DNA from: Rhizobiaceae bacterium
GTDB taxonomy: Bacteria; Pseudomonadota; Alphaproteobacteria; Rhizobiales; Rhizobiaceae
Length of the DNA: 64,000 bases
Reading direction: 5' to 3'
Assembly (NCBI GenBank): GCA_025698895.1
Contig: JAILWO010000001.1
Span: 278,501-342,500 of the forward strand
In this document: positions 38,656-48,637 of the stretch, piece after piece
Position numbering within the stretch: position 1 is the stretch's first letter
How the letters are laid out: each line of letters opens with the position of its first letter
Made by a program: the position numbers and the translations under genes
Notes under the pieces: generated by a model
The model's database searches: none
Told to the model about the DNA's origin: nothing
Seen by the model: the letters and a program-made list of their open reading frames with translations, nothing else

Positions 38656-39699
38656 TCATTTCACTCCAGTCTGCGCGATGCCTTGCGTGACGTATTTCTG
38701 CAGGAAAGCGAACACGATCGTGATCGGCAGAAGCGTCAGCATGGTCATCGCGAGCAGGCTGGACCATGCCGTCTGCAATTCCCCCTGGAACGAGTTCAGG
38801 GCCAGTTGCAGCGTGAATTCCTCCTGCCGATTGAGCACGATCAGCGGCCACAGGAATTCGTTCCAGCGCCACATCACCGACAAGATGACCAGCACCGCCA
38901 GGGCCGGGGCCGAAAGCGGCAGCACGATCTTCCAGTAGACCCGCCATTCCGAGGCATGGTCCATGCGCGCGGCGTCGAGCAGATCATCGGGAATGGTCAG
39001 CATGTATTGCCTGAGCAGGAACACACCTGTCGGCGTCGCCACCGCCGGCCAGATCACGCCCCAGGGCGAATTGACCAGACCAAGCTGCGACACCACCATG
39101 TAGATCGGGATCAGATTGATGGTCGGCGGGATCATCAGCGTCGCGATGATCAGGATGAAGACGACCGTGCGCCCCCGGAACCGGTATTTCGACAGGGCGA
39201 ACGCCGCCATCGAGTTGAACAGCACCGTGATGATCGTGGCGACCACGGTGATGAAAACCGAATTCCAGAAATAGAGCATGAAGTTGAAGCGCTGGAACAG
39301 ACGACTGTAATTCTCCGTCGCCAGCGCGAACTCACGCACCGGCTGACGATCGTTGATCGAAACCTGAAGCCGCTCGTCGGGATTCTCGGGATCGACCATC
39401 TGCGCCATCAGCCCGATCCGGCGTATCTGCGCCAGGACCCGGCCTTCATGCTCGCCGCCGGTGACCCGGTAAAGCTGCAGCGGCTCCTCGTGGCCTTCCA
39501 CGGTAGTCGTGACCGGCGCCAGCGGCAGCAGCCGCGGCGGATATTCCTGCAGGGCGGCTTCGGTCTTGAAGGACGACAGGGCCACCCAGGCCACCGGGCC
39601 GAACATCAGGAAGATCGCCGCGAACAGATAAATCCAGGTCAGCCAGTCGGTGAGGTCGAAACGGCCGCGACCGCGCGTGCGGGTAAGGAAGGAGAACAT
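38656..39699 (-). CDS. Sugar ABC transporter permease, MalG type, with a large periplasmic insert
   Basis: 347 residues with six membrane helices and the EAA-type loop ([22 protein letters not shown]). Between the first helix ([22 protein letters not shown]) and the second ([11 protein letters not shown]) there is about 75 extra residues of hydrophilic sequence ([15 protein letters not shown] to [16 protein letters not shown]), much more than the ~20-30 in MalG. The start is placed at the ATG 39699, preceded by GGAGGGGTAGC, rather than 5 codons upstream. Confidence 0.9.
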   Translation of the reverse strand: MFSFLTRTRGRGRFDLTDWLTWIYLFAAIFLMFGPVAWVALSSFKTEAALQEYPPRLLPLAPVTTTVEGHEEPLQLYRVTGGEHEGRVLAQIRRIGLMAQMVDPENPDERLQVSINDRQPVREFALATENYSRLFQRFNFMLYFWNSVFITVVATIITVLFNSMAAFALSKYRFRGRTVVFILIIATLMIPPTINLIPIYMVVSQLGLVNSPWGVIWPAVATPTGVFLLRQYMLTIPDDLLDAARMDHASEWRVYWKIVLPLSAPALAVLVILSVMWRWNEFLWPLIVLNRQEEFTLQLALNSFQGELQTAWSSLLAMTMLTLLPITIVFAFLQKYVTQGIAQTGVK

Positions 39700-39700
39700 G

Positions 39701-40693
39701 CTACCCCTCCGCACTCTTGCGCGTCGCGCGCAGTTGCAGGAGCGTCAGCGCGAATAGCACCGCCGCCATCAGGAGCGACGCCGCCGCCGCCAGCCCGAAG
39801 AGCTGCGGGCGGAACGCGAAGCCCGTTTCGTAGATGAACTGCAATATCAGCAGCGTCGCCGAGCCTGGTCCGCCCCCTGTCAGCACGAAGATTTCGTCGA
39901 AGGCTTGCACGGCGCGGATCAGGGACAGCACCAGCACCACCACCATGGTAGGCATCAAGAGCGGCATGGTGATCCTGGAAAAGACCCGCCACTTCGATGC
40001 GCCGTCCATCTCGGCCGCTTCATAGACGTCCGCCGGGATCGCCTGCAGGCCGGCCAGCAGGATCAGCGTGTAGAATCCCATATGCGCCCAGATCGACACG
40101 AACACGATCCAGAAGAAGGCCCAGTCGCCTTCGACCAGCCAGTTGACCACCGGCAGCCCGTAGCCTTCGAGGGCGGCATTGAGCACACCGTAACGCTGCA
40201 GGATCCATTTCCAGATCAGCGCCACCACCACCGGCGACAGAAGCACCGGATAAAAGAAGACTGAGCGGAAGAAGCCGCGAAAGGGAATGTTGCGGTTGAG
40301 CACCAGCGCCGTCAGCAGCGAGAAGGCGACCATGAAGCCGACCTGCAGCACCACGAACCAGCCTGTGTTGTAGACCGCGCGCCAGAATATGTCCCGCTCG
40401 CAGGAATTCGGGTTCAGATAATCCGCGCATCTGAGCAACGAGGCGAAATTCGCCATGCCCACGAAGGGGCGGTCCTGAAGCAGGATCCTGTCCGAGCCGG
40501 TCGTGGCATAGAAGAAATTCAGGATGATCGGCAGGAAGGTGAACAGCGAAAAGATGAGGAGGTTCGGCAGCAGGAAGACCCAGGCGATCCTCTGCGCGCC
40601 GGTCATCTTCTGGAGCATCAGCATCGGCCGTTCGAACAGGTCGAATGCGGCCGCGTAGAGCCATGATGCCGCCGATGTCACGGGTGCGAGCAT
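39701..40693 (-). CDS. Sugar ABC transporter permease, MalF type
   Basis: 330 residues with six to seven hydrophobic helices and a permease EAA-type loop (AAEMDGASKWRVFSRITMPLL). An amphipathic ~30-residue N-terminal region precedes the first helix (WVFLLPNLLIFSLFTFLPIIL). Pairs with the MalG-type permease; its stop is 1 bp before the preferred start of that gene. Confidence 0.9.
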   Translation of the reverse strand: MLAPVTSAASWLYAAAFDLFERPMLMLQKMTGAQRIAWVFLLPNLLIFSLFTFLPIILNFFYATTGSDRILLQDRPFVGMANFASLLRCADYLNPNSCERDIFWRAVYNTGWFVVLQVGFMVAFSLLTALVLNRNIPFRGFFRSVFFYPVLLSPVVVALIWKWILQRYGVLNAALEGYGLPVVNWLVEGDWAFFWIVFVSIWAHMGFYTLILLAGLQAIPADVYEAAEMDGASKWRVFSRITMPLLMPTMVVVLVLSLIRAVQAFDEIFVLTGGGPGSATLLILQFIYETGFAFRPQLFGLAAAASLLMAAVLFALTLLQLRATRKSAEG

Positions 40694-40778
40694 TGCCAGA
40701 TCATCTCCCGCCCCGGTGGTAGGACATCCTCCGCCCGGTGACCGGGCGGAGGAATCGTTCGGCAGGCGGTTCCAGCCG

Positions 40779-42050
40779 CTACTGCGCCTGTTCCAGCGCC
40801 TCGGCCACGTCCGCGTCGATGCGTTCCAGCGCCTCGTCGAGAGTGGATTCGCCGACGATCGCCTGGGTGATGCGGGTCACCGTGGCGTTCATGATCGCAC
40901 GGTTGTGCTTGTAACCCTGGAACTCGAAGGCGACGGGGCTGAAGTCGGCGAGCGCGCTGGAGAATACCTTGAGCGCGGCCTGTTCCTGTTCTGTCGCGTT
41001 CTCGTATTCGATACCCGACTGTTGCAGACCCTGGTGAGCGGGGATGTTCTTCGTCTTGGCCAGCACCCTGGCCTGCACATCCTCGCGCGCCATGAAGTCA
41101 AGCAGCTTGCCGACCTCCTCCGGCGAGCTCGTATGCTTGAAGCCGGCTACGGCCGCGCCGCCCGGAATACCGGTGCAGCCCCCGGGCCCGCAGGGGGCGG
41201 GCACCGCGACCCAGTCAAAGGCATCGCCTATGTCACGGCCGAAGCGGCCGATCTGCCAGGAGCCGGAAATATACATGACCAGCGAACCATTGGTGAATTC
41301 GGCCGCGGCGTCCTGATAGGTCGCTCCGCCGGCACCGGCCCATACCTCCTTGGCCATGGTGCCGTCCTCGTTCCATGCCACGAATTGCTCGGAGAAAGCG
41401 CGGAAACCGTCATCGACCGTGATCGGCTTGCCGTCCTCGTTGAAATACTTGGCGCCGTACGAGATGGCTGGTCCGGCATAACGATGGCCCGTGCGGTCCA
41501 TCGCCATCGGATAAGGTACCTGGGTCTTTTCGGCGACTTGCCTCGCCGCCGCCGCCCAATCCTCGTAGGTGGCACCTTCGCCGGGCATTTCCACCTCGGC
41601 CTGATCGAACAGCGTCTTGTTGACGAAGGGGCCGGTCGCCGTCTGCTGGTCCATGATCGCGTAGATGCCCTTGTCGTCTTCTCCGTTGACGCGGGTCCAG
41701 GCAAGCGTGCGGCCGAAATTCTCTTCCAGGTAATTGGCGTCGGCGACATAAGGAGTGATATCGAGCATGTACTGCGCCAGGCCGCCCAGGTCGGTCACGC
41801 GCGCCAGATCCGGCCCCTCGCCACCGGCAAGCTGCAACGGCAGGCTTTCCACGATCGATTTGTAGGGAACGACGTCCACCACCACAGTCGTGCCCTCGTT
41901 CTCTGCCTCGAAATCCTTGATCGCCTCAGCCCAGGCGTCGCATTCGGTGCCGTCCTGGTAGCAGGCGAAACGCAGTTCCGCCGCGCTTGCGGCCGATGCC
42001 GCGACAATGCCGGCGAACGCGATGCCGCCCAGAAGACTAGCCTTGCGCAT
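40779..42050 (-). CDS. Sugar ABC transporter, extracellular solute-binding protein
   Basis: 423 residues, family 1 solute-binding protein. An N-terminal signal peptide (SLLGGIAFAGIVAASAASAAE) is cut near residue 23. The mature part has the family landmarks ELRFACYQDGTECDAW, GGEGPDLARVTDLGGLAQ and NGSLVMYISGSWQI. GGGAGGATCGAC before the ATG is a strong ribosome site. First gene of the operon (SBP, permease, permease, ATPase, GH31). Likely binds an oligosaccharide. Confidence 0.93.
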   Translation of the reverse strand: MRKASLLGGIAFAGIVAASAASAAELRFACYQDGTECDAWAEAIKDFEAENEGTTVVVDVVPYKSIVESLPLQLAGGEGPDLARVTDLGGLAQYMLDITPYVADANYLEENFGRTLAWTRVNGEDDKGIYAIMDQQTATGPFVNKTLFDQAEVEMPGEGATYEDWAAAARQVAEKTQVPYPMAMDRTGHRYAGPAISYGAKYFNEDGKPITVDDGFRAFSEQFVAWNEDGTMAKEVWAGAGGATYQDAAAEFTNGSLVMYISGSWQIGRFGRDIGDAFDWVAVPAPCGPGGCTGIPGGAAVAGFKHTSSPEEVGKLLDFMAREDVQARVLAKTKNIPAHQGLQQSGIEYENATEQEQAALKVFSSALADFSPVAFEFQGYKHNRAIMNATVTRITQAIVGESTLDEALERIDADVAEALEQAQ

Positions 42051-42115
42051 GTCGATCCTCCCTTTGTGCTGCGCCGCCGTCTCGCACGGCGTGATCTCAG
42101 ATTCTGTATCTTATG

Positions 42116-42127
42116 TCTTATATAAGA
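42116..42127. promoter_or_regulatory. Candidate operator of the sugar ABC operon
   Basis: TCTTATATAAGA is a perfect 12-bp palindrome 66 bp upstream of the solute-binding protein gene, within an A/T-rich island in an otherwise GC-rich spacer. The shape is that of GntR-type (FadR/UxuR) sites. No such regulator is in the window, so this is a prediction. Confidence 0.5.
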
Positions 42128-42249
42128 ATCAATCCGGGCCGCGCCGGCCCGGAACGGCCGGAAAACAGCATGGCCTTGTGACAGTTCGATGAAAAGCCCT
42201 TGAGGCAGATGCGGCCGCACTTTTTCGTTTGCCAAGGGCGGGACCCGGC

Positions 42250-43725
42250 TCATTCCTGGGCTTCGCGCGCGATCGCCGTTCGCATGCCATCGGTCAGCAT
42301 CGTCGAAAGCCGTTCCTTCACGGCATTCCGCCACTCGGCATGGCCAGAAAGCGCCGCGGGGAACAGGCCTGGCAATTCCGTCAGCTTGCCGGCCAGCCTG
42401 CCCGGGTCGCGACCGGCCTCGCCAGCCACGGCGGCGATTTCGGTCTCGCGTGGATCGCGCAGCGCATAGCTGCTCCCGTCCTCGGCGACACCGAGGCAGT
42501 AGCGCATCCAGGCCGCTACCGCGAAGGCAAAGGCGTCGATCGGCTGCCTGCGTTCGACTGCGGTCACTGCCGCTTCGAGGAGGCGCTGCGGCAGTTTCTG
42601 CGTGCCGTCCATGGCGATCTGGTACGTCTGATGCGCCATGGCGGGATTGGCGAAGCGCGTCTGAAGGTCGTCCGCATAGTCGCCGAGATCGATGCCCGGC
42701 ACGGGATCGAGAGTGGCGGCGGCCGCCTTCATGTGGCGCGCGACAAGCTTCGCATGATCAGCGTCGGCCATCACGTCGCGCACCAGCGGCCGCCCCGCCA
42801 GGAAACCCGAATAGGCCAGCATCGAGTGTGCCCCGTTCAGCATTCTCAGCTTCATCTTCTCGTAGGGCGCCACGTCGTCGGCGAAGATCGCGCCGCCCTT
42901 TTCCCAGGCCGGCCGGCCGGCGACGAAATCGTCCTCCACCACCCATTGCGTAAAAGGTTCGGTCTCGACCGCGGCGAGGTCCTCCACGCCAAGAGCGGCT
43001 TCGACATCGGCATACGTCCTGTCGGTCGACGCCGGCGTGATCCGGTCGACCATGGTGGAGGGAAAGGTGACGTGGTCGCCGATCCAGTCCGACAGGCCGG
43101 GACGCGCGGCCCGCGCATAATCGTGGACCAGACGCCGCAGCACATGTCCGTTCGAAGGAAGGTTGTCGCAGGACAGCGCCGTGAACCCGCCGAGCCCGCT
43201 CTCGCGCCTCAGCCGCAGCGCCTCCACGATGAAGCCGACCGCCGTGCGCGGGTTTTCAGGATTGTCGAGGTCGCCGGCGACGTCCTCCCGGGCCGTATCC
43301 AGGCCGCCCGATTTGGGATCGAGACCGTAGCCCTTCTCGGTGATAGTCAGGCTGACGATGCGCGTTGCCGGCGACGTCAGGGCTTTCAGAACCGCTTCGG
43401 GATCCTGGGGCGCCACCAGCACCTCGCCGATCGAGCCGACGACGCGGAAGGAATCTCCGCTACCGTCACGAGTAATCAAAGTGTAGAGCCCGTCCTGCGG
43501 ATTGAGCCCCGCCGCCACGTCGCCCGAGCGCAGGCTGACACCGGTGGTCATCCAGTCGCCGCCTCCGGCCGCGAGTGCCTCGTCGGTGTAGACCGCCTGA
43601 TGCGCCTTGTGGAATGCGCCGACACCCAGATGCACGATGCCGCGCCCGGCGCCCGCGCGGTCATAGGCTGGGGTGGTTATGTCCTCGGGTGCCTTGAACT
43701 CGCGCGAGAGACGCGTCACGGTCAA
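42250..43725 (-). CDS. uxuB: Fructuronate reductase / mannitol dehydrogenase family oxidoreductase
   Basis: 491 residues. The Rossmann N-terminal part has the family signature GIVHLGVGAFHKAHQA (about 28-43) and ITEKGYG; the C-terminal domain contains KLRMLNGAHS, typical of mannitol-dehydrogenase-family active sites. Pairing with uxuA by a 4-bp overlap (ATGA) makes D-fructuronate reductase (UxuB) the best call; other members act on tagaturonate, mannitol or arabinitol. Gives D-mannonate for UxuA. Confidence 0.82.
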   Translation of the reverse strand: MTVTRLSREFKAPEDITTPAYDRAGAGRGIVHLGVGAFHKAHQAVYTDEALAAGGGDWMTTGVSLRSGDVAAGLNPQDGLYTLITRDGSGDSFRVVGSIGEVLVAPQDPEAVLKALTSPATRIVSLTITEKGYGLDPKSGGLDTAREDVAGDLDNPENPRTAVGFIVEALRLRRESGLGGFTALSCDNLPSNGHVLRRLVHDYARAARPGLSDWIGDHVTFPSTMVDRITPASTDRTYADVEAALGVEDLAAVETEPFTQWVVEDDFVAGRPAWEKGGAIFADDVAPYEKMKLRMLNGAHSMLAYSGFLAGRPLVRDVMADADHAKLVARHMKAAAATLDPVPGIDLGDYADDLQTRFANPAMAHQTYQIAMDGTQKLPQRLLEAAVTAVERRQPIDAFAFAVAAWMRYCLGVAEDGSSYALRDPRETEIAAVAGEAGRDPGRLAGKLTELPGLFPAALSGHAEWRNAVKERLSTMLTDGMRTAIAREAQE

Positions 43726-44927
43726 CGCTCCTCGTGCATGAGCGCGGCCATCACGCCGCGCAGTTCCGCCAGACCCTTCAGCCGCCCGATGGCCGGATAG
43801 CCCGGCTGCGCGCCGCGCGTGAGATCGTCCAGAATGTCCTGCCCGTGGTCCGGCCGCATCGGGATTTCGGCATCGGCGCGTCCCTGTTCACGCCGCCGCT
43901 TCTCCTCGGCGAGAAGTTCAGCCACGACCGCCACCATATCGGTCTGTCCGCCCAGATGCTCGTCCTCGAAAAACGAGCACGGTGTTTCCTCCGAATCGCG
44001 GCGCACGTTCCTGAGATGCACGAAATGGATTCTTGGCGCCAGTTCCCGCGCGATCGCCGCGCAGTCATTATCGGGCCGTGCGCCCAGTGAGCCGGTGCAG
44101 AAGGTCGCTCCGTTGGCCGGGCTGTCGATCGCCGAAAGCACGGCCTGGTAGTCGTCCAGTGTCGACATGATCCGCGGCAGGCCGAGCAACGGAAACGGCG
44201 GATCGTCCGGATGGCAGCACAGTCTCAGGCCGAGCCTTTCGGCGGTGGGGACAACTTCCGACAGGAAATCAATCTGATGTTCCCGCAGCTTCTCCCGCGA
44301 GATGCCGTCATAGGTCGCCAGACGCTCGGCAAGCTGCGGCAGTGACCAGCTTTCGGCCGCCCCAGGCAGGCCGGCGGTTACATTGGCGGCCAGTCTCTTC
44401 TGACGTTCCTCGTTCATGGCCGCGAAACGCCTGCCGGCTTCCCCCGCCACGGCGTCCGTGAAATCCTCGGCCGCGTTCCTGCGCTTCAGGATATGGATGT
44501 CGAAAGCGGCGAAGTCGAACAGGTCGAAGCGCATCGCCGTGCCGCCATGCGAGACCCGCCATGCAAGGTCCGTGCGCGTCCAGTCGAGCATCGGCATGAA
44601 GTTGTAGCAAACCACCTCGATACCGGCTCGCGCCACGTTTTCCAGGCTGCGTCGATAGGCTTGGAAGTGCTGGCGATAGTCGCCCGACTGGGTCTTGATC
44701 TCCTCCGAGACCGGCAGGCTTTCGATCACCTCCCATTTCAGCCCGCTCATCGAACCGTCAGGCAGGAAGGCGACCTCGCGCTGGCGCTTCTCGATTTCCT
44801 CGGGCGTCCACATGGCGCCGGTGGGCACGTGATGGAGCGCGGTCACGATCCCTTCAACGCCAGCCTGCCGGGCATCCTCGACCGTCACCTTGTCCTTGGG
44901 ACCGAACCACCGCCACGTCTGGCGCAT
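43722..44927 (-). CDS. uxuA: Mannonate dehydratase
   Basis: 401 residues, TIM-barrel UxuA. Conserved segments include WRWFGPKDKV, VEGIVTALHHVPTGAMW, VCYNFMPMLDWTRTDL, LRLCCHPDDPP and FVHLRNV, with metal-binding His/Cys residues. It dehydrates D-mannonate to 2-keto-3-deoxygluconate. Overlaps uxuB by 4 bp. Supports use of glucuronate-containing sugars imported through the adjacent ABC system. Confidence 0.95.
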   Translation of the reverse strand: MRQTWRWFGPKDKVTVEDARQAGVEGIVTALHHVPTGAMWTPEEIEKRQREVAFLPDGSMSGLKWEVIESLPVSEEIKTQSGDYRQHFQAYRRSLENVARAGIEVVCYNFMPMLDWTRTDLAWRVSHGGTAMRFDLFDFAAFDIHILKRRNAAEDFTDAVAGEAGRRFAAMNEERQKRLAANVTAGLPGAAESWSLPQLAERLATYDGISREKLREHQIDFLSEVVPTAERLGLRLCCHPDDPPFPLLGLPRIMSTLDDYQAVLSAIDSPANGATFCTGSLGARPDNDCAAIARELAPRIHFVHLRNVRRDSEETPCSFFEDEHLGGQTDMVAVVAELLAEEKRRREQGRADAEIPMRPDHGQDILDDLTRGAQPGYPAIGRLKGLAELRGVMAALMHEER

Positions 44928-45073
44928 CCGACTTATCTCCGCTTGCGCGCGAACTTGTATGGTAGCGCGGGCGAGGCGGTCAAGCGGGCATCTGTGCCGC
45001 GGGTTCCGCCGTGTTGCGGTCGATCTCGGTGTCGGGCAAGCTGCATCGGCCGCCGGATTGACAGTAGGCAGTG

Positions 45074-45730
45074 ATGAGCGGACGACGAAATTTGATCAGG
45101 GCGCTGATGATCGACATGGACGGCGTCCTCGTCACTGGCCGGCCAGAAGACGGAAAGCCGTGGGCCACGGATCTGGAAAAGGACCTCCGCCTCTCCACGA
45201 CCGATCTGCATCGGGAATTCTTCGCGCAATACTGGGATGACATAGTCGTCGGCCGCGCCCATCTCGTAGACTGCCTGAGCCCGGTTCTCGAAAGGCTCTC
45301 ATCCGCGATTCGAGCCGAAGAGCTGATCAGATACTGGTTCGAGAAGGACTCGCGCATCGACAATGCCGTGCTTAGCGACGTGGCCGCCATTCGCGCCATG
45401 GGAATCGCAATTCATCTCGCGACCAATCAGGAACACATGAGAGCGAGTTATCTGATGCAGGACCTCGGGCTTTCCAGACATGTCGACGGAATATTCTATT
45501 CCGCTGAGATCGGCTGCCGGAAGCCAGACGAGTCATTCTTCCGCGCGATCGAGACCTGCACCGGCTTCGAACCCCGTGAGATTCTGTTCATCGACGATAC
45601 GTTTTCAAACGTCGAGGGCGCACTCAAAGCCGGATGGCAAGCCGTCCACTGGACAGGCCGGTCATCCCTGTCGGCCATACTTGCCGATACGTCGGAGGGC
45701 TTCGCTCCTCCGGCCACGATCGCTCCTTAA
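45074..45730 (+). CDS. HAD-superfamily hydrolase
   Basis: About 218 residues with all four HAD motifs: DMDGVLV (nucleophile Asp), ATNQE, GCRKPDESFF (Lys) and FIDDTFSNVEGA. A small helical cap domain lies in between (about 30-95), as in beta-phosphoglucomutase or sugar phosphatases. ATG at 45074 is used; a GTG one codon upstream is possible. It sits alone and divergent from uxuA, so probably a sugar-phosphate phosphatase, but the substrate is unknown. Confidence 0.88.
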   Translation: MSGRRNLIRALMIDMDGVLVTGRPEDGKPWATDLEKDLRLSTTDLHREFFAQYWDDIVVGRAHLVDCLSPVLERLSSAIRAEELIRYWFEKDSRIDNAVLSDVAAIRAMGIAIHLATNQEHMRASYLMQDLGLSRHVDGIFYSAEIGCRKPDESFFRAIETCTGFEPREILFIDDTFSNVEGALKAGWQAVHWTGRSSLSAILADTSEGFAPPATIAP

Positions 45731-45750
45731 GGCTGCGACAGCCCTGGCGT

Positions 45751-47061
45751 TCAGACATACCTGTTGACGATGTTCTCCAGCCGCTCCTGCCGGCCGGACC
45801 TCGGCCGCGGCTCGATCGTCTGGCTGATCACGCGTTCCGAAATCTGCTCCAGCGTGCGTTGGCCCTGGAGCATCGCCTGCGCCTCAGGCTCCGACCAGCC
45901 GGCATAGCGTTCTTCCAGAGGATCGGCCAGCGCCCGGTCCTCCAGCATCCTGGCCGCCGCCTTCAGCCCCCGCGCGCAGCAGTCCATGCCGCCGATATGC
46001 GCCGCCAAAAGGTCCTCCGGATCGAGCGACTGGCGACGCAGCTTCGCGTCGAAATTCGTGCCACCGGTCGTGAACCCGCCGCCCCTCAGTATCTCGTAAT
46101 ACGCCAGCGCCATCTCCGGCACATTGTTGGGGAACTGGTCGGTGTCCCAACCCGACTGGTAGTCGTTCCGGTTCATGTCGATCGAGCCGAAGATGCCGAG
46201 TGCGTTCGCCGTCGCCAGTTCGTGCTCGAAGGAATGGCCGGCCAGGATCGCGTGCCCCTGCTCGATGTTGACGCGCACCTCGTCCTCCAAGCCGAAGTCC
46301 TTGAGGAATCCGTAGACGGTCGCGACATCGTAATCGTACTGGTGTTTTGTCGGCTCCTGCGGCTTGGGCTCAATCAGGATCGTGCCCTCGAAGCCGATGC
46401 GCTTCTTGTAGTCGACCACCATCGACAGGAAGCGCCCGGCCTGCTCGCGCTCGCGCTTCATGTCGGTGTTGAGCAGCGTCTCGTAGCCCTCTCGCCCACC
46501 CCACAGCACGTAGTTCTGCCCGCCGAGCCGCTTGGTGACGTCCATGCAGGCTTTCACGGTGGCCGCCGCATAGGCGAACACGTCCGGGTCGGGATTGGTC
46601 GCCGCGCCCGCCATGTAGCGGCGATGCGAGAACAGGTTGGCGGTTCCCCACAGCAGCTTCACGCCGGTCTCGGCCTGTTTTGCCTCAAAGATGTCGGCGA
46701 TCTGGTTGAGCCGGTCCAGGCTTTCGGCGAAGGTCTTCCCTTCGGGGCGCACATCGGCGTCATGGAAGCAGTAGAACGGTACGCCGAGCAGCGTGAACAT
46801 CTCGAAGGCCACGTCGGCTTTCAGCTTCGCCGCTTCCATCGTGTCGGAAAACCAGGGCCGTTCGAATGTCTGGCCGCCGAATGGGTCACCACCTGGCCAG
46901 GCAAAGGAATGCCAGTAGGCGACGGAAAACCGAAGATGGTCCTCCATACGCTTGCCCGCGACCATCTCATCGGGATTGTAGAAGCGGTAGGCTAGCGGAT
47001 TGGTGGAATCCGGCCCTTCATAAGTGATCGGTTGGATGTCGCCGAAGAATCCGGTGGTCAC
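45751..47061 (-). CDS. xylA: Xylose isomerase
   Basis: 436 residues. Signature [13 protein letters not shown] with the catalytic His, the metal-binding [13 protein letters not shown], and [12 protein letters not shown] near the C-terminal third. It turns D-xylose into D-xylulose. Four-bp overlap with the xylB stop (ATGA). Normal family length. Confidence 0.96.
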   Translation of the reverse strand: MTTGFFGDIQPITYEGPDSTNPLAYRFYNPDEMVAGKRMEDHLRFSVAYWHSFAWPGGDPFGGQTFERPWFSDTMEAAKLKADVAFEMFTLLGVPFYCFHDADVRPEGKTFAESLDRLNQIADIFEAKQAETGVKLLWGTANLFSHRRYMAGAATNPDPDVFAYAAATVKACMDVTKRLGGQNYVLWGGREGYETLLNTDMKREREQAGRFLSMVVDYKKRIGFEGTILIEPKPQEPTKHQYDYDVATVYGFLKDFGLEDEVRVNIEQGHAILAGHSFEHELATANALGIFGSIDMNRNDYQSGWDTDQFPNNVPEMALAYYEILRGGGFTTGGTNFDAKLRRQSLDPEDLLAAHIGGMDCCARGLKAAARMLEDRALADPLEERYAGWSEPEAQAMLQGQRTLEQISERVISQTIEPRPRSGRQERLENIVNRYV

Positions 47062-48512
47062 GTCGTCGCTCCCTTGATGGCGGGGTAGAGCGCGCGCCAG
47101 CGCGCATAGGCTTGCGAATAGGCGTCAGTGAGGTGTTGAACCGGTCCGATCGTCTCGGCCGTCGCCGGCGGCGTGCAGACCGCGAGGGGATCGGCTTTCT
47201 CGGACGCGATCAGCCCCAGCCGGGCGGCGCCGAACGCCGCTCCGAAATCGCCGTCAGCCGGCAGGTCGACAGGCACACCGAGCGCGGTCGCGATCGTCTT
47301 CAGCCAAAGCCGCGAGCGCGACCCGCCGCCGATCGCCGTCACCCGGTCGAGCCTAGTGCCGGCCTGCTTCAAAGCCTCCATGCAGTCGCGGATGGCGAAG
47401 GCGACACCCTCCAGCACCGCCTGGGTCATCGCGGCCTGACCGGATTCATGGCCGAGACCCGCGAAGGCGCCGCGAATGGCGGCATCGTTGTGCGGCGTTC
47501 GCTCGCCAGAGAGATAAGGCAGGAACAGAACGCCGGTCGGCGCCTTCAGGTCCTCGCCCAGCCCGTCCGTCAGATCGGACGCCTTGCGACCTGTCACGCC
47601 GGCCAGCCAGTTCAAAGAATCCGTCGCCGACAGGATGACGCCCATCTGGTGCCAGGTTTGCGGCAGGGCGTGACAGAAGGCATGCACCGCACTTTCGGGA
47701 TTGGGCAAATAGGATGCGTTCGCCGCGAACAGCACGCCCGAGGTGCCGAGCGAGACGAAGGCATGCCCCTCTCCCACCGTGCCCATGCCGACGGCCGAGG
47801 CCGCGTTGTCGCCCGCACCGCCGGCCACCACGATTCCGGCCCTCATGCCGAACCGCGTGGCGACCTCGGCCCTGAGCCTGCCGGCAGGCTCGCTGCCCTC
47901 GACCAGAGCCGGCATATGGCTTTCGTCGAGCATGGTCGCGGCCAGCAGGTCACCAGACCAGCGGCGCCTGCCGACATCGAGCCATGACGTCCCGGCCGAA
48001 TCCGACATCTCCGAGAGATGCTCGCCCGTCAGCCACAGACGCAGATAGTCTTTGGGCAGGAGAACCTTGGCGATCCTAGACGCCAGGTCCGGCTCATTGT
48101 CGCGCATCCATGCGATCTTCGGCGCGGTGAAGCCGGGAAAGACGATGTTGCCGGTGATCGCGCGAAAGCGCGGATCGGCATCGAGCAGGGCGGCCTGCGC
48201 ATGGCTGCGCGTATCGTTCCACAAAATGCAGGGCCGGAGCGGCCGATCGCCGTCATCAAGCGCGGTCGCCCCGTGCATCTGGCCCGACAGTCCTATGCCC
48301 CTGACGGCGGCGAGTTCATCCGGATGCGAGCTCTTGAGCTGGCTCAGCGCCTCTTCCGTGACGCGAATCCAGTCGGCAGGGTCCTGCTCGGACCAGCCCG
48401 GATGCGGTCGCGACACGGCCAGTGCGCCGGCCGCCGACGCAACGGGTTTCTGATCTTCGTCGATCAGCAGCGCCTTGACGCCGGACGTGCCCAGATCGAG
48501 CCCGAGATACAT
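47058..48512 (-). CDS. xylB: Xylulokinase
   Basis: 484 residues, FGGY kinase family. ATP phosphate motifs [16 protein letters not shown] at the N-terminus and [16 protein letters not shown] in the middle, and [15 protein letters not shown] near 400. It phosphorylates D-xylulose to D-xylulose-5-phosphate. It precedes xylA in the operon with a 4-bp overlap; a strong GGAGGA ribosome site and an operator-like palindrome lie upstream. Confidence 0.95.
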   Translation of the reverse strand: MYLGLDLGTSGVKALLIDEDQKPVASAAGALAVSRPHPGWSEQDPADWIRVTEEALSQLKSSHPDELAAVRGIGLSGQMHGATALDDGDRPLRPCILWNDTRSHAQAALLDADPRFRAITGNIVFPGFTAPKIAWMRDNEPDLASRIAKVLLPKDYLRLWLTGEHLSEMSDSAGTSWLDVGRRRWSGDLLAATMLDESHMPALVEGSEPAGRLRAEVATRFGMRAGIVVAGGAGDNAASAVGMGTVGEGHAFVSLGTSGVLFAANASYLPNPESAVHAFCHALPQTWHQMGVILSATDSLNWLAGVTGRKASDLTDGLGEDLKAPTGVLFLPYLSGERTPHNDAAIRGAFAGLGHESGQAAMTQAVLEGVAFAIRDCMEALKQAGTRLDRVTAIGGGSRSRLWLKTIATALGVPVDLPADGDFGAAFGAARLGLIASEKADPLAVCTPPATAETIGPVQHLTDAYSQAYARWRALYPAIKGATT

Positions 48513-48550
48513 GGATAGATATCCTCCCGGCGGGCACTTCTCGCGGGCCC

Positions 48551-48604
48551 GCTATGGCAGCGACCATAGCGCCGAACCCAATTATTTCGCAACCCGCAAA
48601 AATT
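48551..48604. promoter_or_regulatory. Candidate xylBA control region with two palindromes
   Basis: GCTATGG-CAGCGA-CCATAGC is a perfect 7-bp inverted repeat at 48551-48570. At 48580-48604 a longer imperfect palindrome has AATT...GC arms (AATTATTTCGC and GCAAAAATT). Both lie 39-92 bp upstream of the xylB start, fitting sites for a ROK- or LacI-type xylose repressor that is not in this window. Inference from symmetry and position. Confidence 0.5.
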
Positions 48605-48637
48605 CTGGTCCGACCAGATGCAACTCGGATGATGCGA

